Shown here: positions 25,461-35,852 of the stretch, in pieces
Position numbering within the stretch: the first letter of the stretch is position 1
Layout: every line of letters begins with the position of its first letter
Source of the DNA: Bradyrhizobium diazoefficiens
GTDB lineage: Bacteria > Pseudomonadota > Alphaproteobacteria > Rhizobiales > Xanthobacteraceae
DNA length: 64,000 nt
Assembly (NCBI RefSeq): GCF_018131015.1
Contig: NZ_JAFCJJ010000005.1
Span: forward strand, 124,001 to 188,000
Reading direction: 5' to 3'
Translations under genes and position numbers: made by a program
Notes under the pieces: generated by a model
Seen by the model: the letters and a program-made list of their open reading frames with translations, nothing else
What the model was told of the DNA's origin: nothing
The model's database searches: none

Positions 25461-26975
25461 ATGACCAATTCCCCTACCCCCGCAGACCGCATCCCCGTCA
25501 TCGTCGGCATCGGCGAGATCGTCGACCGCCCGAAGGAGATCACCGAGGGGCTCGAGCCGCTCGACCTGCTGGAGCAGGCGCTGCGCCGCGCGGAGGCCGA
25601 TGCCGGCGCAAAGCTGCTCTCCGAGGTGCAATCGCTCGACGTCGTCAACTTCCTGAGCTGGCGCTATCGCGATCCGGAAAAATTGCTGGCGCAGCGGCTC
25701 GGCGCAAACCCTGCGCATTGCTATTACGGCCCGGTCGGCGGCGAGAGCCCGATCCGCTACATCCACGAGGCCGCCAAGCGCATCGCGCGCGGCGAGTGCA
25801 CGGTGGCCGCGGTCTGCGGCGCGGAGGCGCAATCGACCGCGACCAAGGCGGAGCGCGCCGGCGCAAAACTGCCATGGACGCCGTTCGCGCATGACGTCGA
25901 GGAGCCGAAGCGCGGCGCGGCGTTCCAGAAGCCGCTTGCCGTCAAGCTCGGCGTGTTCCGGCCCGTCACGGTCTATCCGTTCTACGAGGCGGCCTCATCG
26001 GCCCGTTGGGGCCAGACGCCGCGCGAGGCGATGGCGGAATCGGGCACGCTGTGGTCGCGCTATTCGGAAGCCGCCGCGCAAAATCCCAACGCCTGGCTGA
26101 AGCGGCGCTATGCGCCGGACGAGATCACGACGCCGACGGCGGACAACCGCCTGATCGCCTGGCCCTACAACAAGCTCATGGTCGCCAACCCCAGCGTCAA
26201 CATGGGCGGCGCGCTGCTGCTCACGAGCCTTGCCAGGGCGCGCGCGCTCGGCATCGCCGAGGACAAGCTGGTCTATCCGCTCGGCGGCGCCTCGGCGGAA
26301 GAGCCGCGCGATTATCTCTTGCGCGACCAGTTCTACGAGAGCCATCCGCAGAACGCCGTGCTCAGGAGCGTGATGGATCTCGCCGGCGGCGACGGCAAGG
26401 CATTCGACGCCATCGAGCTCTATAGCTGCTTCCCCTGCGTGCCCAAGATGGCGCGGCGCACGCTGGGCCTTTCCGACGACGTGCGGCCGACCGTGACCGG
26501 CGGGCTCACCTTCTTCGGCGCCCCGCTCAACACCTACATGACGCACGCGGCCTGCGCGATGGTGCGCCGCCTGCGTGAGGGCGCGAAGCTCGGCCTGCTC
26601 TACGGCCAGGGTGGCTTCGTCACGAAACATCACGCGCTGGTCGTCTCGAAGGCGCCGCCGCGCGCAGCGCTGGCGCAGGAGACCAGCGTGCAAGGCGAGG
26701 CCGACCGCAACAAGCGCGCGGTGCCGGACTTCGTCACCGAGCCCTCCGGCAAGGGCAAGGTGGAGAGCTTTACCGTGCTCTACGGCCGCGGCGGCGAGGT
26801 CGAGCACGGCGTGGTGATGCTGCGCACGGAAGACGACCGCCGCACCCTGGCGCGGATTCCAGCGAGCGATACGGCGACGCTGGCGCACCTGCTCAACATG
26901 GACCGCACGCCGGTCGGCTCGCTCGGCCGGATCGCGATGGCCGCCGATGGCGTGCCGGAGTGGCGGGTGGCGTAA
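25461..26975 (+). CDS. Thiolase-like protein (TLP1 type) lacking thiolase catalytic residues
   Basis: 504 residues from ATG at 25461; a GTG at 25446 is also in frame. The thiolase fold is recognisable (DRIPVIVGIGEIVDRP, MVANPSVNMGGALLLTS, ELYSCFPCVPKMA), but the catalytic sites are changed. The nucleophilic Cys region reads GPVGGESPI, the usual GHP is GAP (TFFGAPLNTYMTH), and the final CxGGG reads LYGQGGF. The last 100 residues form an extra C-terminal domain after the thiolase part. This matches the thiolase-like protein type 1 architecture described in mycobacteria, which binds CoA without thiolase activity. Ordinary acetyl-CoA acetyltransferase activity is therefore unlikely. An aldolase-like or CoA-binding role in the catabolic block is possible. 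Confidence 0.85.
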   Translation: MTNSPTPADRIPVIVGIGEIVDRPKEITEGLEPLDLLEQALRRAEADAGAKLLSEVQSLDVVNFLSWRYRDPEKLLAQRLGANPAHCYYGPVGGESPIRYIHEAAKRIARGECTVAAVCGAEAQSTATKAERAGAKLPWTPFAHDVEEPKRGAAFQKPLAVKLGVFRPVTVYPFYEAASSARWGQTPREAMAESGTLWSRYSEAAAQNPNAWLKRRYAPDEITTPTADNRLIAWPYNKLMVANPSVNMGGALLLTSLARARALGIAEDKLVYPLGGASAEEPRDYLLRDQFYESHPQNAVLRSVMDLAGGDGKAFDAIELYSCFPCVPKMARRTLGLSDDVRPTVTGGLTFFGAPLNTYMTHAACAMVRRLREGAKLGLLYGQGGFVTKHHALVVSKAPPRAALAQETSVQGEADRNKRAVPDFVTEPSGKGKVESFTVLYGRGGEVEHGVVMLRTEDDRRTLARIPASDTATLAHLLNMDRTPVGSLGRIAMAADGVPEWRVA

Positions 26976-26997
26976 TTCTCCCAGGGAGAATGCGCTC

Positions 26998-27137
26998 TCG
27001 TGTCTCGGACGCGGTGCGGCACGCAGTGCCGCTCCGCAGAGCCGGGACCCAGAAAGCTGCACAGTAGAGTGTGAAGAGATGGGCCCCGGCTCTGCAGCGC
27101 ACCGCTGAAGAAGCGCTGCGCTGCGTCCGGGGCACGA
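26998..27137. repeat. Intergenic palindromic repeat, TCGTGTCTCGGACGC type
   Basis: Outer arms TCGTG...GGACGC and GCGTCCGGGGCACGA, inner arms CAGAGCCGGGACCCA and TGGGCCCCGGCTCTG. It occupies the convergent gap between the thiolase-like gene and the efflux adaptor gene; no gene is seen there. Confidence 0.8.
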
Positions 27138-27138
27138 G

Positions 27139-28335
27139 CTAGCCCTTCGGTGCCTGCGTTTCCGATGCGGTGGCGGGCTTGCCCTTGGCGCCGACGACGC
27201 GGACCGCATCCCCGTCGGAAAGGCCGTCCGGCGGCGCGGTGATGATGCGGTCGTCGGGCGCGATCCCCGAGGCCAGCTCGATCTCGCGGCCGAGATCGCG
27301 GGCGATCGTCACGGTCTTGAACAGCACCTTGTCGTCCGCGCCGACGGTGGCAACGCGCAGGCCGCTGCCGTTGAAGATCAGGGCGCTGGCCGGGATGCTC
27401 AGCGGCGCGGAATCGCGCTGCAGGCTCAGCTTGACGCTGGCATAGCCGCCCGGCATCAGCTCGCCGGCGGAATTGTCCAGGCCAAGCTGCATGCGCGTGG
27501 TGCCCGAGGCGACGTCGACGGCCTGCGAGGAGGCCTCCACCGTCGCCTGGAAGGTCCGGTTCGGATATTCCGGCAAGGCAATCGTGGCCTTGGCCCCGAT
27601 CTTGATCGCCGGCACGTAGTTCTGGGGCACGTTGACGTAGACGCGCAGCTTGGTGATGTCGGAGACCACGAACATCGCCGGCCCCGAGCCGCCGCCGGCA
27701 TTGATCAGCGCACCGACGTCGGTGTCGCGCGAGGTCACCACACCGTCGAACGGTACCGTGATCTTCTTGTAGCCGGCCAGCGCTTCCAGCCGCTCGACAT
27801 TGGCCTGGCCGGACTTGACCGCCGCATTCTTGTTGGAAAGGTCGGCGGTGCGCTCGTCGATCTCCTGCGCGGAGACGAAGTTGGAGGCGACCAGCGTCTT
27901 GCGGCGGTTCAGCGTCGCCTCCGACAGCCGCGCGCTGGCCTGCTGGCTGGCGAGGTCGGCGCGGGCCTGCAGCAGCTGCTGGTCGAGATCGGGCGCCTCG
28001 ATCTCGGCGATCACGTCCCCAGCCTTGACGCGGGCGCCGATGTCGACGCTCCAGCTCTTCAGGTAACCCGACACGCGCGCGAAGATCGGAGCGCGATAAT
28101 ACGCCTCGAGGCGCCCCGGCAGATCGATGGTGGCATTGAGGGCCTTGGCGCTGGGCAGCGCCACGGCGACGCTGGGAACGGCCTGGTCGTCGGTCCATTC
28201 CTTCAGCCTGGAGCCCTGCTCCTCGCGCGCCCGGATGCCGGTGCCGACGACGAGCCCTGCCGCGATCAGCGCCACCACGCCGAATATGCCCAGTTTCCGG
28301 TGCGACACCGGGGAGCGGGATTCAGTGGGCGACAT
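27139..28335 (-). CDS. RND efflux pump periplasmic adaptor (membrane fusion protein)
   Basis: 398 residues from MSPTESRS. A hydrophobic anchor (LGIFGVVALIAAGLVVGTGI, about 16-35) is followed by the lipoyl half-motifs RLEAYYRAPIFARVSGYL and DIGARVKAGDVIAEIEAPDL. A helical hairpin (QLLQARADLASQQASARL...) and beta-barrel segments come next. It links the inner-membrane RND pump to an outer-membrane channel and lacks a lipobox. Its start overlaps the end of the pump gene by 14 bases, so adaptor follows pump in the operon. No outer-membrane factor or regulator gene is adjacent. The substrate cannot be inferred. Confidence 0.94.
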   Translation of the reverse strand: MSPTESRSPVSHRKLGIFGVVALIAAGLVVGTGIRAREEQGSRLKEWTDDQAVPSVAVALPSAKALNATIDLPGRLEAYYRAPIFARVSGYLKSWSVDIGARVKAGDVIAEIEAPDLDQQLLQARADLASQQASARLSEATLNRRKTLVASNFVSAQEIDERTADLSNKNAAVKSGQANVERLEALAGYKKITVPFDGVVTSRDTDVGALINAGGGSGPAMFVVSDITKLRVYVNVPQNYVPAIKIGAKATIALPEYPNRTFQATVEASSQAVDVASGTTRMQLGLDNSAGELMPGGYASVKLSLQRDSAPLSIPASALIFNGSGLRVATVGADDKVLFKTVTIARDLGREIELASGIAPDDRIITAPPDGLSDGDAVRVVGAKGKPATASETQAPKG

Positions 28336-31300
28336 GCGGCGTCTCCAATGGGGCGGCGGCTCTGGCGCCTTGCTTCCTGTGTACCATACTGAACACCACG
28401 GGAACAAACATCAGCGTGGCGAACGTTGCAAAGACGAGGCCGCCGATCACGGCGCGGCCGAGTGGCGCATTCTGCTCGCCGCCCTCGCCGAGCCCCAGGG
28501 CCATCGGCGCCATGCCGATGATCATCGCAAGCGCGGTCATCAGGACGGGGCGGAACCGGACGAAGCCGGCTTCGAGCGCGGCGGCGACGGGGTCGCCGAG
28601 CTCCTCGTAGCGCTCGCGGGCAAAGGAGATCACGAGCACGCTGTTGGCGGTGGCAACGCCCATGCACATGATGGCGCCGGTCAGCGCCGGAACCGACAGC
28701 GTGGTCTGGGTCGTGAACAGCATCCAGACGATGCCGGCGAGCGCGGCCGGCAACGCGGTGATGATCACGAACGGATCGGACCAGGACTGGAAGTTCACGA
28801 CGATCAGGAAATAGATCAGCACGACGGCGGCGAGCAGGCCGAACAGCAGGCCGGTGAAAGCGCTGTTCATGGTCTGCACCTGGCCGAGCAGCACGACGGC
28901 CGAGCCCTTCGGCACCTCTTTGGCGGTATCGGCGATCACCTGGCGGATGTCGGCGGCGACCGCGCCGAGATCGCGGCCGGAGGTCGTCGCAAAAATCTGC
29001 ACCATCGACTGGATGTCGTATTGCGACACCACCGCGCTCGAGGTCGAGCGCTTGATGTCGGCGATGCCGCCGAGGATCGGCGACTGCGCATTGCCGGCCG
29101 CCGTGATTGGCAGCGTCTGCAGCGCGCTGAGCGAATCGATCTGGTACTGCGGCGTCTGCATCACGATCGAATAGGACACGCCGTTGTCCGGGTTGAGGTA
29201 GTAGGTCGGCGCGACCTGCGAGGAGCCGGCGAGATTGACCACGAGACTGTTGGTGACGTCGCGCTCGGTCAGGCCGACATATTGCGCGCGGGTGCGGTCG
29301 ACGTCGATGTTGAAGGTCGGAAGGTTCGGCGACTGCTGGATGCGCGCATCGGCCACGCCGGGAATCTTGCGGACCTTTGCCAGCAGACGGTTGGCGTAGG
29401 CGAAGTTGGCGTTGAGATTGGCGCCGCGGATCTGCAGGTCGATCGGCGCCGGCGCGCCGAAATTCAGGATCTGGCTGACGATGTCGGCCGGCAGGAAGGC
29501 AAAGCTGACGCCGGGGAACAGCCGCGGCAACTGCTCGCGCAGCACCCGCACATGCTCCTCGGTCGGCTTGTGGCCTTCCCGGAGCTTGATCTGGATGTCG
29601 CCGTCCTGCGGACCGATCACGCCGGTGTTGTTGTAGGTCATGTTGATGCCGGAGATCGGCACGCCGATGTTGTCGGTCATGGTCTCGATCTCGCCCGGGA
29701 TCAGCTTCCGGACCGCCTTCTGCACGTCGGCGAGCTGGTTGGCGGTCTCCTCGACGCGGGTGCCGACCTGGGTGCGGACATGCATCAGGATGTTGCCGGC
29801 ATCGACCGCAGGGAAGAAGTTGCGCCCGAGGAACGGCACCAGCGCGAAAGAGGCGCCGACCACGCAAAGGAAGCCGATCACGAACACCGCGCGATGCGCC
29901 AGCGCAAGGCCGAGCAGGCCGCGGTAGCCGCCGCGAATGCGTTCGAACCGCGCCTCGAAGCCACGCTGGAACCAGACGAGGGGGTTGCGTGACTTCGGCG
30001 GCTCGCCGTCGTGATGGACATGCGCCTGCAGCAAATAGTTCGCCATGGTCGGCACCAGCGTGCGCGACAGGATGAACGACCAGATCATCGCGAACATCAC
30101 GGCTTCGGCCATCGGCACGAACAGGAAGCGCGCCACGCCGGTGAGGAAGAACATCGGCACGAACACGATGCAGATGCAGAGCAGCGAGACGAAGGCCGGC
30201 GCCACGATCTGGTTGGCGCCGTCGAGGATCGACTGCTCGACCGGCTTGCCCTGCTCCAGGTGGTAGTTGATGTTCTCGATGGTCACGGTGGCGTCGTCGA
30301 CGAGGATGCCGACGGCGAGCGCTAGCCCACCGAGCGTCATGATGTTCAGCGTCTCGCCGATCGCCGACAGCATGATGATGGCGCCGAGCACCGAGAGCGG
30401 GATCGAGACCGCGATGATGACGGTCGAGCGCCAGCTGCCGAGAAAGAGCAGGATCATGACGCTGGTGAGCAGCGCCGCGATCACGCCTTCGACCGCGACG
30501 CCCTCGATCGCGCCGCGCACGAACACCGACTGGTCGCCGACGAAGCCGATCTTCAGCGCGTCCGGGAGCTGGTCCTTGACGTCGATCACCTTCTGCTTGA
30601 TGCCGGCAATGATGTCGAGCGTCGAGGTCGCGCCCGCCTTCAGCACCATCATCAGCACCGAGCGGTTGCCGTCGACATGGACGATGTTGGTCTGCGGCGG
30701 ATTGCCGTCGCGCACGGTGGCGACGTCGCGCACATAGACCATGGCGCCGTTGACGGTCTTGATCGGGAGGTCGCCGAGCTCCTCCATCCGCAGCGGCGAG
30801 TTGTTGAGCTGGATGCTGTATTCGAAGCTGCCGATCTTCTGGGTGCCGACCGGCGTGATCAGGTTTTGCGCCGCGAGCGCGTTGGCGACGTCCTGGCCGG
30901 ACAGGCCGCGCGCCTGCAGCGCGACCGGGTTGAGGTCGATCTGGATCTGGCGCTGCTTGCCGCCGAACGGATAGGGGATAGCGGCGCCCGGCACCGTGAC
31001 CAGCGGCGTGCGCAGATTGTTGATGCCGATGTCGGCAAGGTTCTGCTCGGTCAGCCCCTCGCCCGAGAGCGCCACCTGCAGGATCGGCACGGTGGAGGCG
31101 GAGTAGTTCAGGATCAGGGGCGGCGTCGCCCCCGGCGGCATCTGCTTCAGCAGCGTCTGCGAGATCGCGGTGACCTGCGCGTTGGCGGTGCGGATGTCGA
31201 CATTGGGCTGGAAGAAGATCTTGATGATGCCGACGCCGTTATAGGAATTGGCGACGATGTGCTCGATGTCATTCACCGTCGTCGTCAGCGCGCGCTGGAA

Positions 31301-31501
31301 GGGCGTGGTGATGCGGCCGGACATCTGGTCGGGCGGCAGGCCGGTGTACTGCCAGACCACGCCGATGACGGGGATGCGGATATCCGGAAAGATGTCGGTC
31401 GGCGTCCGCAGCGCCGCCAGCGGTCCGATGATCAGCAGCAGGAGCGCGAGCACGACGAAAGTGTAGGGCCGGCTCAGCGCAATACGGACCAGAGCAATCA
31501 T
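28322..31501 (-). CDS. RND efflux transporter permease (AcrB/MdtB-like)
   Basis: 1059 residues, the full length of a hydrophobe/amphiphile-efflux RND pump. It has an N-terminal TM helix (YTFVVLALLLLIIGPLAAL), a large periplasmic loop, a TM bundle with ALAVGILVDDATVTIENINYH carrying the paired proton-relay aspartates, a second periplasmic loop, and a repeat TM bundle (GAIMCMGVATANSVLVISFARE). It works as a trimer, driving export with the proton gradient. It is the first gene of a two-gene operon with the adaptor. Nothing in the sequence identifies the exported compound. Confidence 0.96.
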   Translation of the reverse strand: MIALVRIALSRPYTFVVLALLLLIIGPLAALRTPTDIFPDIRIPVIGVVWQYTGLPPDQMSGRITTPFQRALTTTVNDIEHIVANSYNGVGIIKIFFQPNVDIRTANAQVTAISQTLLKQMPPGATPPLILNYSASTVPILQVALSGEGLTEQNLADIGINNLRTPLVTVPGAAIPYPFGGKQRQIQIDLNPVALQARGLSGQDVANALAAQNLITPVGTQKIGSFEYSIQLNNSPLRMEELGDLPIKTVNGAMVYVRDVATVRDGNPPQTNIVHVDGNRSVLMMVLKAGATSTLDIIAGIKQKVIDVKDQLPDALKIGFVGDQSVFVRGAIEGVAVEGVIAALLTSVMILLFLGSWRSTVIIAVSIPLSVLGAIIMLSAIGETLNIMTLGGLALAVGILVDDATVTIENINYHLEQGKPVEQSILDGANQIVAPAFVSLLCICIVFVPMFFLTGVARFLFVPMAEAVMFAMIWSFILSRTLVPTMANYLLQAHVHHDGEPPKSRNPLVWFQRGFEARFERIRGGYRGLLGLALAHRAVFVIGFLCVVGASFALVPFLGRNFFPAVDAGNILMHVRTQVGTRVEETANQLADVQKAVRKLIPGEIETMTDNIGVPISGINMTYNNTGVIGPQDGDIQIKLREGHKPTEEHVRVLREQLPRLFPGVSFAFLPADIVSQILNFGAPAPIDLQIRGANLNANFAYANRLLAKVRKIPGVADARIQQSPNLPTFNIDVDRTRAQYVGLTERDVTNSLVVNLAGSSQVAPTYYLNPDNGVSYSIVMQTPQYQIDSLSALQTLPITAAGNAQSPILGGIADIKRSTSSAVVSQYDIQSMVQIFATTSGRDLGAVAADIRQVIADTAKEVPKGSAVVLLGQVQTMNSAFTGLLFGLLAAVVLIYFLIVVNFQSWSDPFVIITALPAALAGIVWMLFTTQTTLSVPALTGAIMCMGVATANSVLVISFARERYEELGDPVAAALEAGFVRFRPVLMTALAMIIGMAPMALGLGEGGEQNAPLGRAVIGGLVFATFATLMFVPVVFSMVHRKQGARAAAPLETPHVAH

Positions 31502-31660
31502 TGGTCAGGCAATTCCAGGTCAGGCGAGAAGGAGACCGCCCCTGCGGAGGCGCCTTCCCCCTTACCCGAACGCTTCCCGAAACGCCATCGCCGGGCGGTC
31601 GCCGGACCGTCAATTCCCTGCTACCGCACCTGCGAAACGAACATCGCAGCCATGCAGCGT

Positions 31661-33757
31661 TCAAGCGGCCCGGACGGTGTCCAGGAACTTGCCGAGCTCG
31701 AGCTTGAGACGGCTGGAATCGCGCGCCAGCATCTGGGCCGCCGATAGCACCTGCGAGGACGCCGTGCCGGTCTCGGCGGCGCCGCGCTGCACGTCGCCGA
31801 CATTGGTCGACACCTGCTGGGTTCCCCGTGCCGCCTGCTGCACGTTGCGCGTGATCTCCTGGGTCGCGGCGCCCTGCTCCTCCACCGCGGCGGCGATCGT
31901 CGAGGCGATCTCGGAGAGCCGGGAGATGGTGCTGCCAATCTCGCGGATGGCGGTGACGGAATCCTGGGTGGCCGCCTGGATGCCGGTCACCTGCTGGCCG
32001 ATCTCGCCGGTCGCCTTTGCAGTCTGCTCCGCCAGCGCCTTCACCTCCGAGGCCACCACCGCGAAGCCGCGGCCGGCCTCGCCGGCGCGCGCCGCCTCGA
32101 TGGTCGCATTCAGCGCCAGCAGGTTGGTCTGGCCGGCGATCTGCTCGATCAGCTCGATCACGTCTCCGATGGTCGCGGCCGCCCGCGACAATTCACCGAT
32201 GCGGGCATTGGTCCGCTCGACCTGGCCGACCGCGTCGGTAGCCATCTTGGCCGAATCGTGCACGCGCCGGCCGATCTCGTCGACCGACGAGGACAGCTGC
32301 TCGGTCGCCGATGCGACCGACTGCACGTTCGACGACGTTTCCTCGGAGCCGCGGGAGACATCGACGGCGAGTTGCTGGGCCCTGCCGGCCGCGGCATTGA
32401 GCGTGCCGGCGGAGGCCTCGAGCTCGGTCGAGGCCGAGGAGACGGTGTCGACGATCTCGCCGACGGCGGATTCGAACTGGCCGGCAAGCCTGTGCATGTC
32501 GGCACGGCGCTGCTCGGCGGCGATCTGGTCCTGCCGCATCTTGGCCTCGGCCTCGTCGCGGGCCTTCTGCTCCGCCTTGACCTTGAAGACCTCGACCGCG
32601 TGCGCCATCTCGCCGACCTCGTCATTGCGGTCGAGACCGGGCAGCACCACCGCGAAATTCCCGCCGGCAAGCTCGCCCATCGCCCGGGTCAGGGCCGACA
32701 GCGGCCGAACAATCCTCGCCAGCGCGATCCAGAAGCTCAGCAGCCCGAGCGCGACGTTGGCGAGCAGGACGGCGGTCGCGATCACCAGCCAGGAGGTGCT
32801 TTGCGCTGCCTCGGCGGCGGCCTGCGCGACGGCGGCTGTACCGATCGCCTCGTTCAGGCGCAGGATCGCGTTGACGCCGGTCGTGGCGCCCGCCATGAAG
32901 TCGCTGCCGCTGATCGCGTAATCTCCCGCGCTACCTGCCGCGGTGACCCCATCGCGAATCCGGTCATAGGCGCCAAAATAGTCCTTGGTGACGCCGTCGA
33001 CCGCCGCGACGATGGCCGCAGGCGTGTCCTTGCGCTGGACGATCGGCGAGATCGTTTGCCAGGCGAGCGTCACATGCCCCCTGTAATCGGCGATCTTGCC
33101 GACACCGTCCACCGTTAGCTTGGCACGCGAGGCGACGACGCCGCCAAGGAAGCCGCGCTCGCGCCCTGCCGACTCGGCCATGTCGGCGCCGAGATGACGA
33201 ACGCCGACCAGACGCGCAAGCTCCGCGGTCGGCGGACTGGTCAGCGTCTCCAGCGTCAGCCGCAGCCGGCTGCTGGACAGCTCGATCAGCCCCGAGAAAG
33301 TCGGCAACACCGCCTCGACGACGTCGGCGTGGCGCTGGGCTGCGCTCTTTGCGAGGTTCTCGTCCACCTTGCCGCGGAAAGCCTCGACCGCACGGAACGT
33401 CTCCTCCGCGTCCGCGAGGCTCTGCGGCGCATCCTTCATCGCCGCAAGTCCGCGCAGGCGGCCCACGGCGGCGCGGAAGGCCTGGTCGGCGCTCTCCCGT
33501 ATCTTCACGATCTGGGCGCGCGCCTCGGACGAGGCCGGCTCCGGCGATCTCAATGCCGCATTGGACAAGCCGCGCTCGAGCGCCCACTGCCCGGCGCTCC
33601 GCAGCAGCGCCTGCGAGATCTGATCGGTCTCGACGAAGGCTTGCGCCTCGCGCCGTTCGTGCCAGGCGCGCCACGCGGTGTGGCCGGAGCATGCCACGCC
33701 CAGGAGGACGAGAGCGGAGATGATGAGGGGCAGGATCGTGCCAATTCTGAGATTCAC
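31661..33757 (-). CDS. Methyl-accepting chemotaxis protein
   Basis: 698 residues. TM1 is [20 protein letters not shown] (5-24). A long periplasmic sensor of about 295 mostly helical residues follows, then TM2 near 325-350 ([21 protein letters not shown]), then HAMP ([26 protein letters not shown]). The signalling domain has the hairpin tip [20 protein letters not shown]. The sensor resembles nitrate-sensing (NIT) helical domains in length and helix pattern, but its ligand is unknown. The C-terminus (KFLDTVRAA) has no CheR-tethering pentapeptide. It is on the same strand as the next receptor gene, separated by a terminator at 33937-33963. Confidence 0.95.
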   Translation of the reverse strand: MNLRIGTILPLIISALVLLGVACSGHTAWRAWHERREAQAFVETDQISQALLRSAGQWALERGLSNAALRSPEPASSEARAQIVKIRESADQAFRAAVGRLRGLAAMKDAPQSLADAEETFRAVEAFRGKVDENLAKSAAQRHADVVEAVLPTFSGLIELSSSRLRLTLETLTSPPTAELARLVGVRHLGADMAESAGRERGFLGGVVASRAKLTVDGVGKIADYRGHVTLAWQTISPIVQRKDTPAAIVAAVDGVTKDYFGAYDRIRDGVTAAGSAGDYAISGSDFMAGATTGVNAILRLNEAIGTAAVAQAAAEAAQSTSWLVIATAVLLANVALGLLSFWIALARIVRPLSALTRAMGELAGGNFAVVLPGLDRNDEVGEMAHAVEVFKVKAEQKARDEAEAKMRQDQIAAEQRRADMHRLAGQFESAVGEIVDTVSSASTELEASAGTLNAAAGRAQQLAVDVSRGSEETSSNVQSVASATEQLSSSVDEIGRRVHDSAKMATDAVGQVERTNARIGELSRAAATIGDVIELIEQIAGQTNLLALNATIEAARAGEAGRGFAVVASEVKALAEQTAKATGEIGQQVTGIQAATQDSVTAIREIGSTISRLSEIASTIAAAVEEQGAATQEITRNVQQAARGTQQVSTNVGDVQRGAAETGTASSQVLSAAQMLARDSSRLKLELGKFLDTVRAA

Positions 33758-33936
33758 TTGCTTGTCCCTTTGGACCCGTTGAACGCCAGGTCAGGTAGCG
33801 CGGACCACGGCCAGGAAATTTGATTCAGGACAAGGATCGAGGGCGCCTCGCGCGTCGCAGGCGTTGTTTTGAAATTCACATCTAACAATCGATGAATCGC
33901 TGCCCGTAGGACTACGTTGCCGACCCGAAAAACGAA

Positions 33937-33963
33937 ACGGGCGGCGCTTGCGGCGCCGCCCGT
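33937..33963 (-). terminator. Rho-independent terminator after the second chemoreceptor gene
   Basis: A perfect 11-base GC stem (33953-33963 with 33937-33947, loop of 5) is followed on the minus strand by TTTCGTTTTTC. It lies 27 bases beyond the stop of the gene ending at 33991, so it should end that transcript before the other receptor gene. Confidence 0.85.
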
Positions 33964-33990
33964 TGGTCGATCGAGATGCGTGGCGAGAAC

Positions 33991-35685
33991 TTACGCCGCG
34001 CGGACGTTGGTCAGGAACTTGCCGACCTCGGTCTTCAGGCGGGTCGAGTCGTTGGACAGCATCTGCGCCGCCGACAGCACCTGCGAGGAGGCCGTGCCGG
34101 TTTCCGCCGCGCCGCGCTGCACGTCGGTGATGTTGGAGGAGACCTGCTGGGTGCCATGGGCGGCCTGCTGGACGTTGCGGGCGATCTCCTGGGTCGCGGC
34201 ACCCTGCTCTTCAACCGCCGCCGCGATGGTCGAGGAGATCTCCGAGAGACGCTCGATTGTCGAGGAGATCTCCTTGATCGCGCCGACCGAATCGTTGGTC
34301 GCGGCCTGGATGCCGGTGATCTGCTGACCGATCTCGCCGGTCGCCTTCGCGGTCTGCTCCGCGAGCGCCTTCACCTCGGAGGCGACCACCGCGAAGCCGC
34401 GGCCGGCTTCACCCGCGCGCGCCGCCTCGATGGTGGCGTTCAGCGCCAGGAGGTTGGTCTGGCCGGCGATGGTGTTGATCAGCTCGACGACGTCGCCGAT
34501 GCGGGACGCCGCCTTGGACAATTCGCTGACGCGATCGGTGGTGGCACGGGCCTGGCCGACGGCGTCGCCGGCCATGCGCGCGGATTCCTGCACCTGGCGG
34601 CTGATCTCGCCGACGGACGAGGCCATCTGCTCGGTCGCCGAGGCCACCGACTGCACGTTGGTGGAGGCTTCCTCCGAGGCACTGGCAACCGTGGTCGCCA
34701 TCTGCTGGGAGCGGTCGGCGGTCGAGGTCAGCGTGGTGGCGGCGGATTCGAGCTGGGTCGAGGCCGACGACACGGTCTGGACGATCTCGCCGATCATCGA
34801 TTCGAATTCACGGGTGATGTTGTCGACGCGGCGGCCGCGCTCGATCTTGGCTTCGGCGTCGGCGGAGGCGGCCTCGTCGGCAGCCTTCTTGGCGATCAGC
34901 GCCTCCTTGAACACCTGGAGCACGTCGGCCATGGCGCCGATCTCGGTCTTCTCGCCGCGATGCGGGACTTCGGCGGAGAGATCGCCGTGGCCCAGCGCCT
35001 GCATCGGCTCGGTGATCGATTTGATGCCGGCGGAGACATCGCGGACCAGGTAGAAGCTGACGGCGATGCCGGCGATGACGGAGATACCGAGGATGATCGC
35101 GACCAGCAGGAAGGCGAACTGGAAGGTATCGGCGGCTTCGGCCGCCGCCTGCTCGCCGCCCTTGGTGTTGAGCTCGATGTCCTTGGCGAGGACAGCGTCG
35201 GCTTCAAGCCCGATCTTGTTGACCTTCTGGGTGTTCAGCTCCTGCGCATCGTGCGGAACCTTGCCGACGTCCCGACGCGACAGCGCCATCACCTCTTCGG
35301 TGCCCTTCTTGTAATCGTCCCAGAGCTTGCCCCACTGGCTATAGAGCGCCCGCTCTTCCGCCGTCGCGATCATAACCTCATAGCTCTTGCGGGACTTCGC
35401 GAGTGCCTCCAGCACGGTGACCGAGACCTTCTCGTTGGCGAGCTTGTCGTCGAGCGTTTCAGCCAGCATGTGCTGGCGGACGACGTTGCGGTAGGTGATG
35501 ACGGCGGCCCGGATTTCGCCGATCACGCGGATGCTCGGCATCCAGTTCGTGGTGATGTCGACGGTGTTGGCATTGATCGTCCGCATCTTCATGACGGCGA
35601 GCAGGCCCATGCCGGTCATCGCGACCAGCAGGAACGCCACGACGCTGATGATCTTGGCGCGGATGGAAATGGTGGAGAGCATCAT
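33991..35685 (-). CDS. Methyl-accepting chemotaxis protein with four-helix-bundle sensor
   Basis: 564 residues from the ATG at 35685; a second ATG directly follows at 35682. TM1 is near 8-28 ([21 protein letters not shown]). The sensor is about 150 helical residues of four-helix-bundle MCP type ([20 protein letters not shown]). TM2 is [20 protein letters not shown], then HAMP and a signalling domain with [20 protein letters not shown]. The last 250 residues are very similar to those of the neighbouring receptor (shared [15 protein letters not shown] and GEIGQQ-TGIQAAT), indicating duplication with sensor swap. The ligand is unknown. A clear terminator follows the gene. Confidence 0.95.
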   Translation of the reverse strand: MMLSTISIRAKIISVVAFLLVAMTGMGLLAVMKMRTINANTVDITTNWMPSIRVIGEIRAAVITYRNVVRQHMLAETLDDKLANEKVSVTVLEALAKSRKSYEVMIATAEERALYSQWGKLWDDYKKGTEEVMALSRRDVGKVPHDAQELNTQKVNKIGLEADAVLAKDIELNTKGGEQAAAEAADTFQFAFLLVAIILGISVIAGIAVSFYLVRDVSAGIKSITEPMQALGHGDLSAEVPHRGEKTEIGAMADVLQVFKEALIAKKAADEAASADAEAKIERGRRVDNITREFESMIGEIVQTVSSASTQLESAATTLTSTADRSQQMATTVASASEEASTNVQSVASATEQMASSVGEISRQVQESARMAGDAVGQARATTDRVSELSKAASRIGDVVELINTIAGQTNLLALNATIEAARAGEAGRGFAVVASEVKALAEQTAKATGEIGQQITGIQAATNDSVGAIKEISSTIERLSEISSTIAAAVEEQGAATQEIARNVQQAAHGTQQVSSNITDVQRGAAETGTASSQVLSAAQMLSNDSTRLKTEVGKFLTNVRAA

Positions 35686-35833
35686 GATCTCTTTGCGTTG
35701 GCGCGGCTGGCGCGTCCGGAAATGGCGGGTCAAAAACCAGAACGAGCGGCGCCGATATCCAACAAAGCGATCGGGCAGTTGTTAACTACGACTCCGCGGG
35801 AAATACGGAACGCGAAAGAAGTGAATGAGGGAC

Positions 35834-35852
35834 TAAAAAGCGCTCTGCGCTC
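35834..35852 (-). terminator. Possible weak terminator of the tetronate operon
   Basis: On the minus strand AGCGC-AGA-GCGCT followed by TTTTTA overlaps the otnK stop codon. The stem is only 5 bases, so strength is doubtful. The rest of 35686-35850 holds the upstream region of the chemoreceptor gene and no gene. Confidence 0.4.

Noticed and set aside
28127..29992. 621-codon plus-strand open frame over the RND pump
   Set aside because: Shadow of the RND permease gene; His/Arg/Asp-rich, no motif and no ribosome site.
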